Source of the DNA: Candidatus Woesearchaeota archaeon
GTDB taxonomy: Archaea; Nanobdellota; Nanobdellia; Woesearchaeales; DSVV01
DNA length: 64,000 bases
Assembly (NCBI GenBank): GCA_018661705.1
Contig: JABJHR010000015.1
Location: forward strand, 67,525 to 131,524
Direction: 5' to 3'
A model generated the notes under the pieces. That model worked only from the letters and a program-made list of their open reading frames with translations. It was not told the origin of the DNA and searched no databases. Numbering within the stretch: position 1 is the first letter of the stretch; each line of letters opens with the position of its first letter. Position numbers and translations under genes: made by a program. Positions 37,126 to 46,210 of this stretch are shown one piece after another.

Positions 37126-37875
37126 TTACTTTATTTCTATTCTTAATTGAGGAAATTTAACTAAACATGCTTCTTTAACATCCTCTAAAAAACCGAGAGA
37201 AGGAGGATTAATACTTTGAAAGTTTTTGTTTAATAATTCTTCATCATTAGTAAATTTCTGAAGAACCCATCTTACATTAAGGTTATTAACAATGTTTGCT
37301 ATTTCTAATATGTCTTCTTTTCTATAAAGTAAACCAGGAATAATTGTAGTTCTTATTTCTATATCAATTTTATCTTTATTTTCTTTGAGAATTTGAATTG
37401 TTGCTCTAATATTATCAAGGATTTGGTTAGAGCTAATAAAGAAAGTCTTTGATTTTGTATTTTTTTCAAATAATTCTTCTTGTAATGGTGATTTTATATC
37501 TAAAGCAACAAAATCAATTAAATTTTCTTTTATTAAACTATTAAGAACTTCTGGTTTTGAACCATTTGTTTCAATTCCTGTTTTTAGTTTTCTTCCTTTA
37601 CAATACTTTGCAAGGTCTATTAATTGAGGTCTTTGTAAACATGATTCTCCACCTGTAAAAATTACTGCTTCAGCAAAACCACTATTTAATTCAATTTCTT
37701 TTTTTATTTCCTTAATGTCAATTAAGAATTCTTCTCGTGATTCAACAAGGTGGTGTGTCTTGCATATGGGACATTTAAAGTCACATCCTGCAAAGAAGAC
37801 TTTCAGACACACATTCTTTGTCCAATCAACATGAACTGGTTCTACTGCTTTAATATATGCCTGCATAAGGCTCAC
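37126..37875 (-). CDS. Radical SAM anaerobic ribonucleotide reductase-activating protein family
   Basis: FFAGCDFKCPICKTHHL (CxxxCxxC), AVIFTGGESCLQ, TGIETNGSKPEVL. Confidence 0.85.
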   Translation of the reverse strand: MSLMQAYIKAVEPVHVDWTKNVCLKVFFAGCDFKCPICKTHHLVESREEFLIDIKEIKKEIELNSGFAEAVIFTGGESCLQRPQLIDLAKYCKGRKLKTGIETNGSKPEVLNSLIKENLIDFVALDIKSPLQEELFEKNTKSKTFFISSNQILDNIRATIQILKENKDKIDIEIRTTIIPGLLYRKEDILEIANIVNNLNVRWVLQKFTNDEELLNKNFQSINPPSLGFLEDVKEACLVKFPQLRIEIK

Positions 37876-37888
37876 CCATTTTACTCTT

Positions 37889-37919
<31 letters not shown>

Positions 37920-38054
37920 TACAAAAGAAGCTAATTTTGTGTTTTTTCTAACTGTTTCATAACTTATAATTTTGTCCACCTCTTTTTTAAATAAAAAGCA
38001 AGGATATAATCTTGCGATTTCATCCAAACTTTTATCGCCTCTTTTTAATTGTAA

Positions 38055-38504
38055 TCAAAAACGCCCAGAGCTGCCAAATCCACCTGTGCCTCTTTCAGTA
38101 TCTTCTTCCCACGCGTTGACTTCTTCTAAGTCAACAATTTCAACTTTTTTGAAGACAGCTTGAGCAATTCTTTCGCCTCTTTTAATCTCGTAAGCCTCTT
38201 TCCCATGGTTAACAAGTAAAGCATGTACAATGCCTCTATAACCTTGATCAATAGTACCCGGTGTATTAATCATTGAAATGCCATGATTAACAGCTAAACC
38301 AGACCTTGGTCTTATTTGCATTTCATAACCCAAAGGAATTGCAATTTTTATTCCAGTACTAATGCCTTTAATTTCTCCTGGTTGAATATTAGTAGTTTCT
38401 GTTGAATATAAATCCATGCCTGCATCCCCATGATGTTTGTATTTTGGGGTTGGTAGATCTTTATCTGTTTTTAAAATCTTAATTTTTAACAATCTTTTCA
38501 CCAC
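38055..38504 (-). CDS. dut: dUTPase (dUTP diphosphatase)
   Basis: DAGMDLYS, RPRSGLAVNHGISMINTPGTIDQGYRG, RGERIAQAVF, GTGGFGSSGRF. Confidence 0.95.
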   Translation of the reverse strand: MVKRLLKIKILKTDKDLPTPKYKHHGDAGMDLYSTETTNIQPGEIKGISTGIKIAIPLGYEMQIRPRSGLAVNHGISMINTPGTIDQGYRGIVHALLVNHGKEAYEIKRGERIAQAVFKKVEIVDLEEVNAWEEDTERGTGGFGSSGRF

Positions 38505-38636
38505 TTAACATCTAAGAATTGATGCCGCAATCACATCTTTTTTACTATATCTATTTTGATATGAATTCTTGTATATAAAGTATGTTAATATAAAACATAT
38601 AGTTTGTAGGTTACATGTGATGTTTGAGTAGTGAAT

Positions 38637-39278
38637 TCATTTTTTTATCACTACAAACATTTCATCAAAGTTTCCAATAGATGGATGACATTTTATCTTT
38701 TTTGTTTCAATTATGTTAAAATCTTTAAGTATTTCTTTCCATTCTTTTGGTGTCCATAAGTTTCTATAAAGGCCATCGCAACAAATTGTTCTATCACCTT
38801 GTTTCTTGATATGATAATGTTTTGCTGATCTTTTACTCATAATAGGGAAACTTGCAATAATTAAATGAGAAACTTTGAGCATTTTTCTGATTAATGTTGG
38901 TATTTTTCTTTTAGGAAAATGTTCAAGAACGCCACCATGCATGATACAATCAAATGAGTTTAATTTAAACTTTTTATCAATATCGTATAAATCTACATTC
39001 ATTATTTTAATCTTCTTTCCAAATTTCTTTGCATTCTTTTTTGCAGCAGTAATAACTTTCTTATCTATATCAATTCCTGTTACATTATAACCAAGATAGG
39101 ACATTGGAATGGCTGTGCAACCTAATCCACAACCACAATCTAACAATTTTGCATCTTTTTTTAGGTATTTTTCATATATCCATAAGTCATGTTTAACCAT
39201 ATCTAAATAATTAAGAAAGTCTTTCTTAGTAAAGATTACATTCATGTGTTGTTTAAATTTTTCATACCAATCTTCCAT
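38637..39278 (-). CDS. Class I SAM-dependent methyltransferase
   Basis: LLDCGCGLGCTAIPMSYLGYNVTGIDIDKKVI; IMHGGVLEHFP. Confidence 0.85.
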   Translation of the reverse strand: MEDWYEKFKQHMNVIFTKKDFLNYLDMVKHDLWIYEKYLKKDAKLLDCGCGLGCTAIPMSYLGYNVTGIDIDKKVITAAKKNAKKFGKKIKIMNVDLYDIDKKFKLNSFDCIMHGGVLEHFPKRKIPTLIRKMLKVSHLIIASFPIMSKRSAKHYHIKKQGDRTICCDGLYRNLWTPKEWKEILKDFNIIETKKIKCHPSIGNFDEMFVVIKK

Positions 39279-39360
39279 GTGTTTAAATTAAATTCATTAG
39301 TTTATATTTTTTTTGACAATCAACAGAAACTTTTTAAATAAATAAAGAATCCTTAGTATT

Positions 39361-39690
39361 ATGGTAACCGCATTTGTGCTTATGCATATTAAACCGAATA
39401 AATTGAAAATAGTTAGTAATACTTTATCTAAATTAGAAGAAGTTAAAGAAATTCATGAAGTCTATGGTAGGTTTGATGCTATTGCTAAGATTGAAGTGGC
39501 TAATAATCAAGAATTGCAAAGTTTCTTTCAGAATAAAATTAGTATCATTGAAGGAATTAGAACATCTGAAACATTGATTACATTAGATAATGATTACAAT
39601 GGAAACAAAGATAATAATGTTGATGTTAATGAACTACTAGAAGAAGCAGATCATGAAGATAAAGATGATGATGTTGAGTATGAAGTATAA
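39361..39690 (+). CDS. Stand-alone Lrp/AsnC ligand-binding (RAM) domain protein
   Basis: VTAFVLMHIKPNKLKIVSNTLSKLEEVKEIHEVYGRFDAIAKIEVANNQELQSFFQNKISIIEGIRTSETLITL. Confidence 0.85.
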   Translation: MVTAFVLMHIKPNKLKIVSNTLSKLEEVKEIHEVYGRFDAIAKIEVANNQELQSFFQNKISIIEGIRTSETLITLDNDYNGNKDNNVDVNELLEEADHEDKDDDVEYEV

Positions 39691-39695
39691 TTCTT

Positions 39696-39805
39696 AGGGT
39701 TTTGAGTAATGAGTTTTGGGTCTTGAGTTGGTAATGTGTTTGTAGCTATGAGAATACTCGTTACTCACTACAAAAAACTAACTACTTACTCATAACACAG
39801 AACTC
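39696..39805. repeat. Long imperfect palindrome in convergent spacer (copy C)
   Basis: gttttgagtaatgagttttgggtcttgagttggtaatg ... actcataacacagaactcaaaac. Confidence 0.65.
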
Positions 39806-40406
39806 AAAACTTTTTCCTTCTTTCTCTACCAACTAGCCTTTCTAAAGCATCTATCTTCTTAAGTAATTCGTATTTCTCATCTGAGAAATCTTTAAGTTTT
39901 CTTGCATGCTTTTCTAATGAGAAATCTTTTTCTTTAATATTAGAAGCAATTCTATTAAATTTGCTCATTTCTGTTTTTACTTGTTCAATTCCTGTATTGA
40001 CAGATTGTAACGATTGTTTTAAATCATTATAACTCTTAACATCTGTTCTAATACGTTCAACTTGTGATCCAAGCTCTGTTTTGAATTCTTTTGTTAATTC
40101 TTCGACTACTTTTTGTTTTAATTGTGTTTTTAATAGTTTTAGATCATCTAATTCTGAATTCATTTGTATTTTAACATCTCTAATGCTTTCTAATTCCTTC
40201 TTTATTTGATTAACATGTTCAGAACTATTATTATGGAAGTTAATTAAGTTTGTTTTAAGATTTGAAACATCAGAATGCATTGCTTGAATTATCTCAGATT
40301 GTTTAGTTAAGTTTTCATTATGAGTGTTTAATTTATCATGTACTTCTTTAATTTTTTCCTCTGATTCCATTAACCCTTTTATTTTGTTTAACATTTTTGT
40401 AACCAA
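39804..40406 (-). CDS. Coiled-coil protein
   Basis: Heptad-rich 200-aa protein. Confidence 0.6.
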   Translation of the reverse strand: MVTKMLNKIKGLMESEEKIKEVHDKLNTHNENLTKQSEIIQAMHSDVSNLKTNLINFHNNSSEHVNQIKKELESIRDVKIQMNSELDDLKLLKTQLKQKVVEELTKEFKTELGSQVERIRTDVKSYNDLKQSLQSVNTGIEQVKTEMSKFNRIASNIKEKDFSLEKHARKLKDFSDEKYELLKKIDALERLVGRERRKKF

Positions 40407-40431
40407 AATCTACTTTTTTAGATAAAAGAAA

Positions 40432-40543
40432 GCGGGGAGAGGGACTCGAACCCTCGATCATCGGGATCTGCGAAATCATCACATATTGCTATGCTCATAA
40501 TCCCGATTGCAGCCGATTGCCTTAGCCACTTGGCCACCCCCGC
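40432..40543 (-). tRNA. tRNA-Cys (GCA) with 41-nt canonical 37/38 intron (plus-strand 466-506 of 40 kb, i.e. 40466-40506)
   Basis: Acceptor GCGGGGG/TCCCCGC, D arm GCC..GGC, anticodon loop C-T-GCA-A, T arm GAGGG-TTCGAGT-CCCTC, T73. BHB: ATCGG/CCGAT outer, CTGC/GCAG 4-bp helix, bulges AAT and ATC. Confidence 0.93.
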
Positions 40544-40685
40544 ATTCTACACAAAGCAAAGGTCGTTTATTTATATAGTTTTTTGTTAGAAAAGGTTAAA
40601 GGTGAATGGAACTCTATGGTCTTTCAGTATTCACCATAACCTTTATAAACTTGTATTATACATCTATATACTAAAAGGGGAGAAC

Positions 40686-41399
40686 ATGAAACAGCATGTA
40701 AGTAGATTTTGGAAAGAGTATATAGTTGCTGTAATTATCATTCTTTTATCAGGACTCTTTATGAAAGTTGATATGGTTGAATTTTTAAGATCTGTAACTG
40801 GTTACGTGGTTGCAGAGTCAACTGCTGCAATAATCGTAAGTTATTCTTATTTATTTTTAATTGTTCTTGGACCATTGTTGTTAATTGGAATGATTGGACA
40901 TAATCATTATTCTGCTAAAGTTGAATACAAAAATGCAAGAGATTTTCATAAGGTTAAACATAGTAGTGTTGATCATTCATTACATCACTTTTTACATGAA
41001 GATTCACATAATCATATTAAAGAATATAATGCAAAAGAAAAACATTTGCATGAATCAAGAAACAAAGCAAATAATCTTAAAGGTTCTGAATTATTAACAT
41101 ATCCTCATGCAATGGATCATGTTATGTTAAAACAGCATATTAAAAATAAACTTGTACAAGGGCATACTAGAACTGCTATCATGGCTGAGTTAGCAAATAA
41201 TAACTGGGACCAAAATAAAGTTGGATTAGCGTTTGAAGATGTTAGTTTAACTGCTTCTGAAGCAGAAATTATGTTAGGAAGCTTTGTTACAAGAAGTTTA
41301 GTTGAGGGGAATGATATTAATTCTATCAGACAATCATTAGTAAATGGTGGTTGGGAATCACAAAAAGTTGATAAAGTTATTAATATGGTTATGAAATAA
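40686..41399 (+). CDS. Membrane protein with His-rich linker and tandem C-terminal helical repeats
   Basis: Two TMs; DFHKVKHSSVDHSLHHFLHEDSHNH; repeats LVQGHTRTAIMAELANNNWDQNKV / LVEGNDINSIRQSLVNGGWESQKV. ORF track start 40602 probably too early. Confidence 0.65.
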   Translation: MKQHVSRFWKEYIVAVIIILLSGLFMKVDMVEFLRSVTGYVVAESTAAIIVSYSYLFLIVLGPLLLIGMIGHNHYSAKVEYKNARDFHKVKHSSVDHSLHHFLHEDSHNHIKEYNAKEKHLHESRNKANNLKGSELLTYPHAMDHVMLKQHIKNKLVQGHTRTAIMAELANNNWDQNKVGLAFEDVSLTASEAEIMLGSFVTRSLVEGNDINSIRQSLVNGGWESQKVDKVINMVMK

Positions 41400-41400
41400 A

Positions 41401-42129
41401 ATGAAACTATTAACTAACAGAGAAGGAAAAAAGTTTTTCTATAAAGGACAAGATTTGCATACTAAATATGGTTTTGTTAAAAAAAGTGATATTGAAAAAG
41501 CAAAACCTGGGGATAAAGTAAAAACTCAATTAGGAAAAGAGTTTACAGTCTTACCTGCATTATTTATTGATAAATTAGCTAAGATGAAAAGAGCACCACA
41601 AATTATTCCTTTGAAAGATGTTGGTTTAATTATAGCAGAAACTGGTCTAGAACCAAACTGGAAAATTGTTGATGCTGGAGCAGGAAGTGGAGCATTATGT
41701 TGTCACCTTGCAAATTTAGTTCCTAAAGGAAAGGTTTATACTTATGATATTAGAGATGATCATTTAGCAGTTGCTCAGGCAAATATTAAATTCTTTGGGT
41801 TCAAAAATATTACTGCAAAAAAACTAAGTATTTATGATAAAATTCCTCACAAAAATATAGATTTAATTACATTAGATGTTCCTGAACCTTGGTTAGCATT
41901 AGAAAATGCATTCAAAGCATTAAAACCAGGTGGTTTTATTGTTAGTTATTCTCCATGTATGCCCCAGGTAAGTGATTTTGTTGAGGCTGTGAAGAAGATT
42001 GATGGATTAAGTTACATTAAGACTATTGAATTAATTCAAAGGGAATGGGAAGTTATTGGCAGGAAACAAAGACCTAAGACACAGCAAATGGGACATAGTG
42101 GGTTTATTAGTTTTGTAAGAAAGATTTGA
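41401..42129 (+). CDS. trmI: tRNA (adenine-N1)-methyltransferase (TrmI family)
   Basis: DAGAGSGALCCHLANLVPKGKVYTYDIRDDHLAVAQANIKFFG; LDVPEPW; archaeal/actinobacterial TrmI N-domain. Confidence 0.9.
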   Translation: MKLLTNREGKKFFYKGQDLHTKYGFVKKSDIEKAKPGDKVKTQLGKEFTVLPALFIDKLAKMKRAPQIIPLKDVGLIIAETGLEPNWKIVDAGAGSGALCCHLANLVPKGKVYTYDIRDDHLAVAQANIKFFGFKNITAKKLSIYDKIPHKNIDLITLDVPEPWLALENAFKALKPGGFIVSYSPCMPQVSDFVEAVKKIDGLSYIKTIELIQREWEVIGRKQRPKTQQMGHSGFISFVRKI

Positions 42130-42957
42130 GTAATTTATTCTTTTCCTTTTTATCTTTTCAGGTTCTTTAAGATAATTTTCTTTTGAAAGCACTTTCTCAT
42201 CTGTTCTTTTTTCTAATTCTTTTCTTGCAATACCTGCTACTCCGCCTCCATCTTTTGCAGCTTCTTTATTTTCATCAAAACCTTTTGTATCTCTTTTTTT
42301 TGCTATTTTAGTTGTAGAAGCTTCTCCTAACATTGCAAAAATTAGTTCTAAATCATTCATATGGTCTCTTAAGTTTTGTTTTTTTAGTTCTTTATGTTTT
42401 TTATACTCAGATATTGTCATTCCAAATGAGGCTTTTGAGATCTCATTAGTAAGAATTCCATAATCTCTGTGTTCAACTTCTCTTTTTGACCATTCATCTG
42501 TTAGTTCTTGCCTTACTACAATACCTCTTATTCTTTTTTCAATCCATTCTTCTGAATAACCTTTTGCTCTGTAAAGTTGTTTCATCCTTTTTTGAGCTAA
42601 TTCTGGGTTTTCTATTTCTTTTACTCTATCATAACCTGTCTTAGCCAACCACAATTTGAATGGTTCTGCTTTTTTTGAAGGGATTGACTGTATAATCCTG
42701 AATGCACCTTCTGTGTTGACACAATTCATTCTTTGTTTCCCACCAATTGTATCAATAGAAAGGGTATGTACAATTTGTACCCACCCTTTGGTCAATGTGG
42801 GATTTCTGTATTTCATTCTTTGTATATACTGTTTTGGATCACTAGAATTTGTCAAAGCATACACAATATCATCTAAAACAAACCACCATTCATCTTTATG
42901 CCATTTTCTCCTAATTTTTTTATCTTCAAATAAAGCTAAACTTCTTTCTTTTTTCAT
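42031..42957 (-). CDS. BRO-N domain / DinD-like (DNA-damage-inducible D family) protein
   Basis: IRRKWHKDEWWFVLDDIVYALTNSSDPKQYIQRMKYRNP; EGAFRIIQSIPSKKAEPFKLWLAKTGYDRVKEIENPELA. Confidence 0.85.
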   Translation of the reverse strand: MKKERSLALFEDKKIRRKWHKDEWWFVLDDIVYALTNSSDPKQYIQRMKYRNPTLTKGWVQIVHTLSIDTIGGKQRMNCVNTEGAFRIIQSIPSKKAEPFKLWLAKTGYDRVKEIENPELAQKRMKQLYRAKGYSEEWIEKRIRGIVVRQELTDEWSKREVEHRDYGILTNEISKASFGMTISEYKKHKELKKQNLRDHMNDLELIFAMLGEASTTKIAKKRDTKGFDENKEAAKDGGGVAGIARKELEKRTDEKVLSKENYLKEPEKIKRKRINYSNLSYKTNKPTMSHLLCLRSLFPANNFPFPLN

Positions 42958-43096
42958 GTTAATTACCTCCGAAAATGTTTCGAAATTTTGAATTTCGCTT
43001 TTACACTTAGAATTAATAGGTAGATTTTGAAGTTAATAAATTTTCCTCGACGAGAATCGGAAGATTTCCGGAAATTTTTAACTTTTTAGAAATAAC

Positions 43097-44890
43097 TTAA
43101 CTCCTTTTCTTATTTCTTCTTGCAGCAATAATAACTAACACTGCCATAAACACTAAGAATAATATTAGAACTATTAGGTCTCCTATTTGATAATCTAATA
43201 ATAGGTTGTGGTAGATTATCTTTCTGATCATTCTTTCACCAACAACCATTGGATTAAGTTGAGCAAAGAACGCAGCTAACTTTGGCATTACTTCTGGTGG
43301 AAAGATAACATCAGAAAATAAAAATGCAGCAAGTGCAAGAAATGTACTTACTAAAATAGACGTTTGTTGTTTCTTAATAAAATATGCAATTGACATTCCC
43401 AAAAGAATAAATATTGAGGTGACAAGCAGAATTACAATGCTTAATGATCCAATAACTGGGAAAATTTGAATATTAAATTTAAACTTTGCTAAAATTAGTA
43501 ATACAATAATTTGAAATACAACAACTATTAAATTTGTAATAAACAATCCAATTACAAAAATTGATTCTTTAACAGGAACTAAGAAATTTCTAAAATAACT
43601 TTGTGAATTGATTTCATTAAGTACATTGATATTTGCTAAGAGAATACTAATAAACATTATAATAAATACAAGAACAACTGGAAATACTAAATTAATCTTA
43701 GTCATGTCTTGTAATATGTCTTCATACTTGGTTGTGATTGGTTTAATTAATGATTCAGCTTGTGACTGATCAAGACCAGAAAATTTTGCAATGTTTTTGT
43801 CTAACTTTTCTTTTACTTGGTTTAATTCAATAATCGCATTGTTTAAAAGAAGGATATTTGCATCAATTTTATCTCCAACTACATCAATAAATTCTTTTAC
43901 TTCCTTGATTAACTCAACAGTTGAATCAATTCTAGTTGATAATTCTTGATTTGTTTTCTGAACAGAAGTATCATACTTATCTAAATCAGTACTCAGTGAG
44001 GTTAATCTACTCTGAAGAGCAATTAATTCTTTAGAAAGCTTTTCTACATCATTAAAATCAATTAATACAGCAATTATTGGAACAGACTTAATTGCATTTT
44101 GAACATCTTCATCTAATAATGTGTCTTCTAAATCACTATTAACAAAACTAATGATACTGTTTATGGAATTGATTTTTTGCTGAACCACTGCTTTTTTAAT
44201 ATGTAATTGGTTTACTGTAGAATTAATATCATCTGCATTTTCATGGTATGTTTTTTGTAATAATAACGCATCTTCATATAATGGATCAATTTCATCTTTC
44301 ATTTCTATTAATGTAATTTTTGTTTCTGCAAGATCATTTCTAATCTTGATTATGTCTGCGATAAATGAATCAATTGTAGTCTTTGCCTCTTGCATGAAAG
44401 AAACAGCTTCTTCAATATCTCCTAAAATTCCTGTTGCTGCTTCTAACGTAATTTGTTCAGAAGTAATTGCTACTTTGCTTTGAATGTATTCTTTAAGATA
44501 AGAAACTAAATTATATCTGGAGTTGTCGTAATGGAAAGTAATTTTTCCTGCAATCTCATTTTCAGTTGCCTTAAAATCTTCAGATAGTTCTGCACAAACT
44601 TCTATTAATCCAGTCTTAATGTCCCATAAACATTCATCTAAATTAGAATATTGTTGAACATTAACTTCTTGAGATTGAAATATTTTAACTAATGCATAAT
44701 TTTGGCTGTGATCATGGCTTACAATTCCTATGTTAATATCATGGACTTGGTCCCCACCAAATGCAAAACCAATTAATAAGATTAACAGCATTGGACCAAC
44801 AACTAATAATAATAAAGAACTTGGGCTTCTGATAACTAGTTTAAGGTTTTTCATAATTACTGAAAATAGTAATGTTATGTTTTTAAACAT
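43097..44890 (-). CDS. ABC-2 type transporter permease with long extracellular coiled-coil domain
   Basis: N-terminal TM, ~300-aa coiled-coil domain, 5 C-terminal TMs (VFPVVLVFIIMFISILLANINVLNE). Confidence 0.8.
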   Translation of the reverse strand: MFKNITLLFSVIMKNLKLVIRSPSSLLLLVVGPMLLILLIGFAFGGDQVHDINIGIVSHDHSQNYALVKIFQSQEVNVQQYSNLDECLWDIKTGLIEVCAELSEDFKATENEIAGKITFHYDNSRYNLVSYLKEYIQSKVAITSEQITLEAATGILGDIEEAVSFMQEAKTTIDSFIADIIKIRNDLAETKITLIEMKDEIDPLYEDALLLQKTYHENADDINSTVNQLHIKKAVVQQKINSINSIISFVNSDLEDTLLDEDVQNAIKSVPIIAVLIDFNDVEKLSKELIALQSRLTSLSTDLDKYDTSVQKTNQELSTRIDSTVELIKEVKEFIDVVGDKIDANILLLNNAIIELNQVKEKLDKNIAKFSGLDQSQAESLIKPITTKYEDILQDMTKINLVFPVVLVFIIMFISILLANINVLNEINSQSYFRNFLVPVKESIFVIGLFITNLIVVVFQIIVLLILAKFKFNIQIFPVIGSLSIVILLVTSIFILLGMSIAYFIKKQQTSILVSTFLALAAFLFSDVIFPPEVMPKLAAFFAQLNPMVVGERMIRKIIYHNLLLDYQIGDLIVLILFLVFMAVLVIIAARRNKKRS

Positions 44891-45624
44891 CAGACAACAC
44901 CTTGTTTAATCATTTTTACAAACATATAATTCAAGCTTTTTTCTTTTGGATATTTCTTTTTCAGGCCCTGCATTGTTGTTACGTGCACTTTGCCTTTGCT
45001 AAGAAAAGCAATTTTTTTGCATTTTTCTTCTATAAAATCTAATAAATGACTAGAAACAATAATTGTTTTTCCTTCTTTATTGATTTTCTCTATTAAATCC
45101 CAAATACTTTTTCTAATAATTGGATCTAAACCAGTTGTTGGTTCATCTAAGATTAATATCTCTGGATCATGGATTAGTGAGATTGCAAAATCTAGTCTTC
45201 TTTTCATTCCACCAGAAATTCTGCCTGCTAATCTTTTTTTATGAGCTTCTAAGCCTGTTAAATCTAATAAGTGTGAAGATCGCTTTTTTAATAAACGTCT
45301 ACTCATTTTGTAAAGTCTACCATAATACCATAAATTTTCTTCTATTGTTAATTCTGGATAAAAACTATTTTCTTGTGTACAAAATCCAACAACGTCTCTA
45401 ATTAAACTAGTTTTTTTAGTAATGTCTTGGTCATTGAATAAGATCTGTCCGGCATCTATCTTAAAAAAACCAATAAGAACTCTTAATAACGTAGTTTTAC
45501 CTTCACCACTCTTTCCTATCAATCCAATTAAATCACCTTTGTTTATAGAAAGGTTTAGATTATCAAGTATCTTGTTTGTGCTAAAAGCCTTATCTATATT
45601 AACAAATTCAATTATTTTTGACAT
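44890..45624 (-). CDS. ABC transporter ATP-binding protein
   Basis: GLIGKSGEGKTTLLRVL Walker A, ISGGMKRRLDFAISLIHDPEILILDEPTTGLDP. Confidence 0.95.
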   Translation of the reverse strand: MSKIIEFVNIDKAFSTNKILDNLNLSINKGDLIGLIGKSGEGKTTLLRVLIGFFKIDAGQILFNDQDITKKTSLIRDVVGFCTQENSFYPELTIEENLWYYGRLYKMSRRLLKKRSSHLLDLTGLEAHKKRLAGRISGGMKRRLDFAISLIHDPEILILDEPTTGLDPIIRKSIWDLIEKINKEGKTIIVSSHLLDFIEEKCKKIAFLSKGKVHVTTMQGLKKKYPKEKSLNYMFVKMIKQGVV

Positions 45625-45783
45625 TATGTTGTTTTATGTCTTTAATATAATATAAATGTTATGTCTGGATTTGTTTTTTTTAAATGTTTGAGTAAAAAAT
45701 AACAATGTGGTAATATAAATTGGAAAAAAACTTTAGTGAATAAGGAAGCATCCGCAATGTTCTTAAGTAAATGATGTACTAGC

Positions 45784-45875
45784 AAAAAATAACAACAACC
45801 ATGGCACAGACAGACATTTTACTTTGTAAAATGTCTTACTCGTCTTCGACTCGCCTGGCCAAGTTGTTATTTTTT
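45784..45875 (-). ncRNA. Structured intergenic element, copy 4
   Basis: Perfect 13-bp outer AAAAAATAACAAC/GTTGTTATTTTTT; minus core GGCCAGGCGA-GUC GAA GAC-GAGUA-AGACAUUUUAC..GUAAAAUGUCU-GU-CUGUGCC. Confidence 0.7.
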
Positions 45876-45906
45876 AGTATAAAAAGATTTAATCATAGGT
45901 CTCTTA

Positions 45907-45944
45907 AACACTAGGGCGGAGCCAATGTCGCTCACGAATTTTTA
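45907..45944 (-). repeat. F2 hairpin family copy
   Basis: AACACTAGGGCGGAGCCAATGTCGCTCACGAATTTTTA. Confidence 0.6.
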
Positions 45945-45960
45945 AGTTTTAATTAAGAAT

Positions 45961-46149
45961 TTATCTGAAATCATCATAATCGGGTGCCATACTGATGAAA
46001 GAAGCAATTATCATAACTAAAAATACTAACATGAATGCAAATCCCCAACTAAGGCCAATCTTGCCTGAGTAAGTAAAGATTGCACTAAGTAGAAATCCCA
46101 TTAATCCTGTTAATAATACAGATTGTGGTAATGGTGCATATTTAGTCAT
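45961..46149 (-). CDS. Small two-TM membrane protein
   Basis: 62 aa, hydrophobic segments. Confidence 0.55.
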   Translation of the reverse strand: MTKYAPLPQSVLLTGLMGFLLSAIFTYSGKIGLSWGFAFMLVFLVMIIASFISMAPDYDDFR

Positions 46150-46210
46150 AATATTATTCTTTGGCGTATTTGGTTTATATATTTTTTGTTTCTAAGTGGG
46201 AATGAATATT

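Noticed and set aside
45784-45875. Simple intrinsic terminator
   Set aside because: The A/T-rich outer stem looks terminator-like, but the conserved branched core and covariation are not needed for termination.
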